Source of the DNA: Gadus chalcogrammus
Lineage: Eukaryota > Chordata > Actinopteri > Gadiformes > Gadidae
Assembly (NCBI RefSeq): GCF_026213295.1
Contig: NC_079432.1
Span: forward strand, 15,053,761 to 15,117,760
Direction: 5' to 3'
DNA: 64,000 bases
Below, one piece after another: positions 59,973 through 64,000 of the stretch (positions are counted from its first letter, which is position 1; each line of letters begins with the position of its first letter). Under the pieces are notes generated by a model. It saw nothing but the letters and a program-made list of their open reading frames with translations. It was not told where the DNA came from and did not search any database. Position numbers and translations under genes: made by a program.

Positions 59973-60769
59973 TGTAGGCTATATATGAGGTCCTGGAGAT
60001 CGCAGACATGTAAGCTAACAGATATTCATATTTAAAAGGTTCATAAATATTACAAACAATCTGTCTACTCCCTAATGTAAGGAGAGTGGTGTGGGGCCTT
60101 ACGGGACATTTGTGTTACATGTGGAAGCAAATGCACAAAAATGCAAGATGTAGGGTTAGCAGAAGGTTCCGAGGTGAAATGGGATCACAGGCGAGCCCCT
60201 ACCAACCTAAGCACTAGACTTGCCAGCCCCAGCTTCTCAAAAGCCCCCAAACACCATCCAGAATTACAGTTTTTAATTCTGATCACGGTCGTCGTCGGTT
60301 TTCCCCAGTGGTTGGGGCGGTTTGTAATTACTGTACAGCGCACAACGGGAAGGGGAGGCCAGCTCCACCGCCCCCCCCCACACACACCCTCCGCCGGCCC
60401 CCCGCTAACCCTGCTAGCAGGACCACTCGCTTTTCCAACTGCTCAGTATTCATATGACCATTTCCACCAGGAAGTTCAATCAACATCCAATCAATTCATC
60501 CCCGTCCACAATTAAACGCTGTCCATTAGAGGATCTCCAGCGGTATATGAAACATGGTTGCGGGGCAGGCTGGAGCCCCCGACAGCGCAGCAGGCGTCCC
60601 AGTGTGACCCCCCCCGTAATGGAAGGCTTCCTCGTGATCCTCTTTCAAAGTATTTAATCACTCGCTGAAAACTCTTTCTTTCCATTTTTCACTTTTAATC
60701 CATTTCTGGCAGTACTTTTAAGCATAAGAAAAACGGCAGGATACGTGTAACAATATTATTTTTTCTTCT

Positions 60770-60965
60770 AGTTATTTAGCAGACAATTTAATCCGAAGCA
60801 AGCTCAATTATTTTCGATACAGAATAATAGGAATAAAGGAGTAATAATGTAATAAAGGAGCATGCAGGGGTTTCTGCAGGATCTCTATCGGTAGACGGAC
60901 CTTTGGGTTTGAACGCAGAACCTTTGGAATGGGAGCCAAACACCCTGACACACCCTGTATAATAT
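60770..60965 (-). repeat. tRNA-derived SINE copy
   Basis: Minus strand: GTCAGGGTGTTTGGCTCCCA, AAAGGTTCTGCGTTCAAACC, middle GCATGCTCCTTTATTAC and tail GCTTCGGATTAAATTGTCTG then CTAAATAA. The full three-part order is preserved but diverged. Confidence 0.65.
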
Positions 60966-61155
60966 TCCCACTGAGGATGTGATATTCCTTATTACGATTA
61001 GTATCGGATAGTCAGCAGCTGCTGTACCATGCTCAGACTCTCAAACACATCAACCACCGCAAACAAAGGCCGGCAAAGACACACACCACCATCATCAGAT
61101 AAAAAACACAGGTCTTTTTTTTTCCCCATGACGCTGACTGATGGGGTCCGATGTG

Positions 61156-61160
<5 letters not shown>

Positions 61161-61242
<82 letters not shown>
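61161..61242 (+). repeat. (GT)41 microsatellite
   Basis: Uninterrupted GT run. Confidence 0.97.
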
Positions 61243-61246
<4 letters not shown>

Positions 61247-61376
61247 AGAGATTGACTGAGCTGCTAATCAAAGTGACACAAGAGCGCCTAGTGAGACGCC
61301 CATGGACCAGATTACATGACCACCACCAGCTGCTACAACTGACGGGGAAGTGATACGCAATGATCCAGGACGTCAA

Positions 61377-61399
61377 CCCCCCCCCCCCCCCCCCCCCCC
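61377..61399 (+). repeat. Poly-C tract (23 C)
   Basis: Uninterrupted run of C. Confidence 0.95.
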
Positions 61400-64000
61400 G
61401 CCCCACCCACACACCCTCCAGACCCTCACCCCGCCGCGGCTGGCTCTCCACCCACCCACCGGCGCGTTGCTTACGTCGGGCTGCCACTCACTCTGGTCCA
61501 CACCGGGGGATAAGACCGTATCCTAGCAACTCGTGGAACGCTTGTTCACATCTTTTGTTAAAATAAATTGAAATGTATACATTAATATGTAAAAAGTGCT
61601 GTGTGTAATAGAGGAGACTTTACAGGGAAATACGTACGTACTTATTATTTTGGATCATGAATAGTTTGGTAGATAACTTCTTTATCTCTTTTTATTTTAT
61701 CGCTTTTAAATTAGAAACGTACAAATGTATTTTAGTGAATGAAAACCATTCTCTCTGTGTTTCTCATGAAATTTCATATTTTTCAAACGGTTTTGTTTGT
61801 GTTCTGGTCATGCTACGAAGCATATGTTCAACACTGTCCAATATGGAGTACAGTAGAAGGGCCAACACAGCCGTGGACCTCTGAGGGCTGATGGAGTAAA
61901 TTACCATCTGGGCGTATCCTCATCTCATCTGACCTCTTCCTCAGGGCTTCTGAAGCTCTGCTCCCCTCCCTGGGGTCCGGACCCCCGGTGCGTCCTACGT
62001 TCCCGTTCCATGGGAGACATCAAGGGAGAGCCTTTATGTGGCGCCAAGGTTATCGAGGGGGAGACAAGTGATAAGCTGTCAATCACGCCTCCTCGATGCC
62101 ATGACAGAAGTGGCCGTACGTGATGGACATAATCTACCAGGTCCTCATCGACTCGTGATCGATAAAGTATCAATCACTCGACTTGTCACTGAATATATTC
62201 ACACCGCTAATGTGTGAGGGAGGCATCGCAGATCTGAATGAATCCCTCCAGTTAAATGAATGAATATATGACAGAAAATGGAGAAGAAAAATAACAAATA
62301 TTTTAGTGGCATGATTGGCAGTTGTGGCCGATAATTTAGTCAACAAGTCACAATCACACAACTCAATCTGAGTTTAATATCCAGCACTCGCCAAAATAAA
62401 TGAGATATTCTTCAATGATGCTTGAACGCAACGAGGGAGGCACGGACTAATAGCTCTGTGGTCACAGCACACAGAGCAAATCAACAGCACATCCTCAAAT
62501 ATCCATTTTCCTTGTCATAAAAGTGGTACTTTATTCAAATCCAACCGCTTTTTCCTCAAACCACACAATTACACAGTCTCGAGCACATATCCGTGGGAGA
62601 AATAACTGTTGAAGATGAGAAATATATAAAGCACTCCTAAGTTGATATACTTTGTATCTGCTGATGCCGATAGAAATGTTAGCTGAACACAATTACTTAT
62701 AGTGCTCTTTTCATTTAAACCATGCGGAACTGAAACAGACAACGACCGGGGAACCAAACCGTTGATTTCAAGCCCCGTTATGAAAAGAGGATTCGGTTCA
62801 GGAAGGCCCCATCTTACAAAGTACTCATCTCTGTTCTGCTTGTTCACGGTAATGGCTACAGCATCCAGAATTACACGCATTCACAGTTTTCTCCTAAACG
62901 AACAGGGGTAAAGAAACAACAAAATAAACACAAAACTAAATTAAAACCATCCTCCTGCCAGACAGGGCTAGGGGGAAGGATAAAGGTTAGTGCTTCTGTA
63001 ATTTAAACACACCCTCTCCCCATTACCGCAAGCTAAACACCTATACATTCACTAGTGCTGGGCCGAGCGTTGCATAAACCGAATAGACCATCACAGCCCC
63101 AACCTAATCATGCTTTAGTGTATTCTCTAATCCCTCTTGGAAACAGGCGGAGAGAAACCCACTTCCATGCTGGCAGATGAAACACTCGCTGTAGCTCACT
63201 GTAGCGACTCACTGACCCCTTTACAGTCCACCCGAGCAAATCTGCCTGCACACGCAGCAACGCGTACAAACACTCCCAACGCTGCTAAAGAAAGAAAATA
63301 ACAAACCGTACATAGCTGAACGCTTTGCAGCTTTGTTTCAATTTTTCTTTTCCTGATTAGAAAAAAAAATTAAATGTAATTTCAGTCCAAGTCCCGCTTT
63401 TGTCCACGTTTCAGTACAAGGCCGAGTGGCCTGGCCAGGGCAGAGCTGGCCTCAGCTGGCTGGATTGAGCTGACGGCGCGCTTCCTCTCTGGCAACTCTA
63501 TTTGTTACAGTTAGCCGTTAGCAGCAGGCGGAGATAGCTAGCGCGCTAGGCTACACTTGGCCGGGGTAATGTACTCTGTAATTACATGCTGAGTCTGGCC
63601 GGCTAGCGGCACGAGGCCAGCCAGCGTCAGGCAACACCGACGAGGAAGGTGAGGCAGGGGGTGGCAAAGAGAGAAGAAAATACCAACTTAATGCCCCAGC
63701 ACACTTAGGAACCGATAAGAATGGCTAAGTTTGAACCGACAAAATGCCAAATTTAAGCTTGGTCACTTCGGTGTGTAAGGCCAGCTTATTCTTGTGCATC
63801 TGCTTCTGCACATTTTTGTTTTCACCCAGCTCACACCTGCCTGTAATACCATTGTCCTGGTGAACGTATAATCATCATGCCACACTAAGTAGGTTGTGGC
63901 TAAGGACCACTTGGCAGTACACAACCTTTAGGAGACCTTTTAAACCTTTATGTTTTCATCCAGAATGCACCATGAAATATCGATTGATTATGATTCAACA
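61400..64000. other. No gene seen
   Basis: Mostly repeat-free sequence with no supported coding region. 62160-62570 and 63420-63620 have a conserved-noncoding texture (CACCGCTAATG, GTAATTACATG) but nothing diagnostic. Confidence 0.45.

Overview
The window is vertebrate nuclear DNA, almost certainly from a teleost fish. The evidence is split genes with vertebrate splice sites, an lrfn2 gene and a single-exon ankrd9 gene, fish-type hAT and BEL/Pao elements, tRNA-derived SINEs ending in the common fish tail (TTTGGATAAAAGCGTCTGCTAAATG-like), and extreme loads of (CA)n, (GA)n and poly-C/poly-G tracts. The microsatellite density resembles what is reported for cod-like (gadiform) fishes; that assignment is inference. 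There is no prokaryotic, organellar or CRISPR sequence.

Layout. 1-1761: the right part of a hAT (ZBED-type) DNA transposon on the minus strand, with one intact transposase exon; the rest lies beyond the left edge. It is inserted into the integrase region of a BEL/Pao LTR retrotransposon (about 1762-6600, minus strand). The retroelement keeps a tRNA-Tyr-type primer binding site, gag with zinc knuckles, the aspartic protease and the end of the integrase. Everything between protease and the last part of the integrase (reverse transcriptase, RNase H, first integrase catalytic residues) is missing. In its place is a roughly 660-bp block coding for Lys/Arg- and Glu/Pro-rich repeats that resemble a host chromatin protein (possibly Ki-67), not pol. 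This is the most unusual object in the window. 6643-7257: a short nonautonomous hAT with two long poly-C tracts. 8.0-8.4 kb: a truncated alpha-1,3-fucosyltransferase (FUT9-like) fragment. 10.4-11.3 kb: ankrd9 (minus strand), with an NRF-1-type site upstream. 15.4 kb: a second, more decayed copy of the fucosyltransferase exon start.

13-20 kb is intergenic: a 53-bp minisatellite, hAT ends and a foldback element. 20,696-29,906 is lrfn2 on the minus strand: coding exon 1 (28531-29906, signal peptide to half of FN3), a 6,715-bp intron, and coding exon 2 (20696-21815, rest of FN3, transmembrane helix, long cytoplasmic tail, ESTV PDZ ligand). The splice acceptor of exon 2 uses a (CT)33 microsatellite as its polypyrimidine tract. 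A further splice acceptor at 29927/29928 shows at least one more 5' noncoding exon, so much of 30-64 kb is probably upstream intron or promoter-distal lrfn2 DNA.

30-64 kb has no convincing protein gene. It holds microsatellites, minisatellites, SINE copies, two complete nonautonomous hAT elements with perfect 8-bp target duplications (42589-43299 and 44472-45718), LINE tails, purine-rich tracts, and several homeodomain-site-rich stretches without repeats that look like conserved noncoding elements (candidate enhancers).
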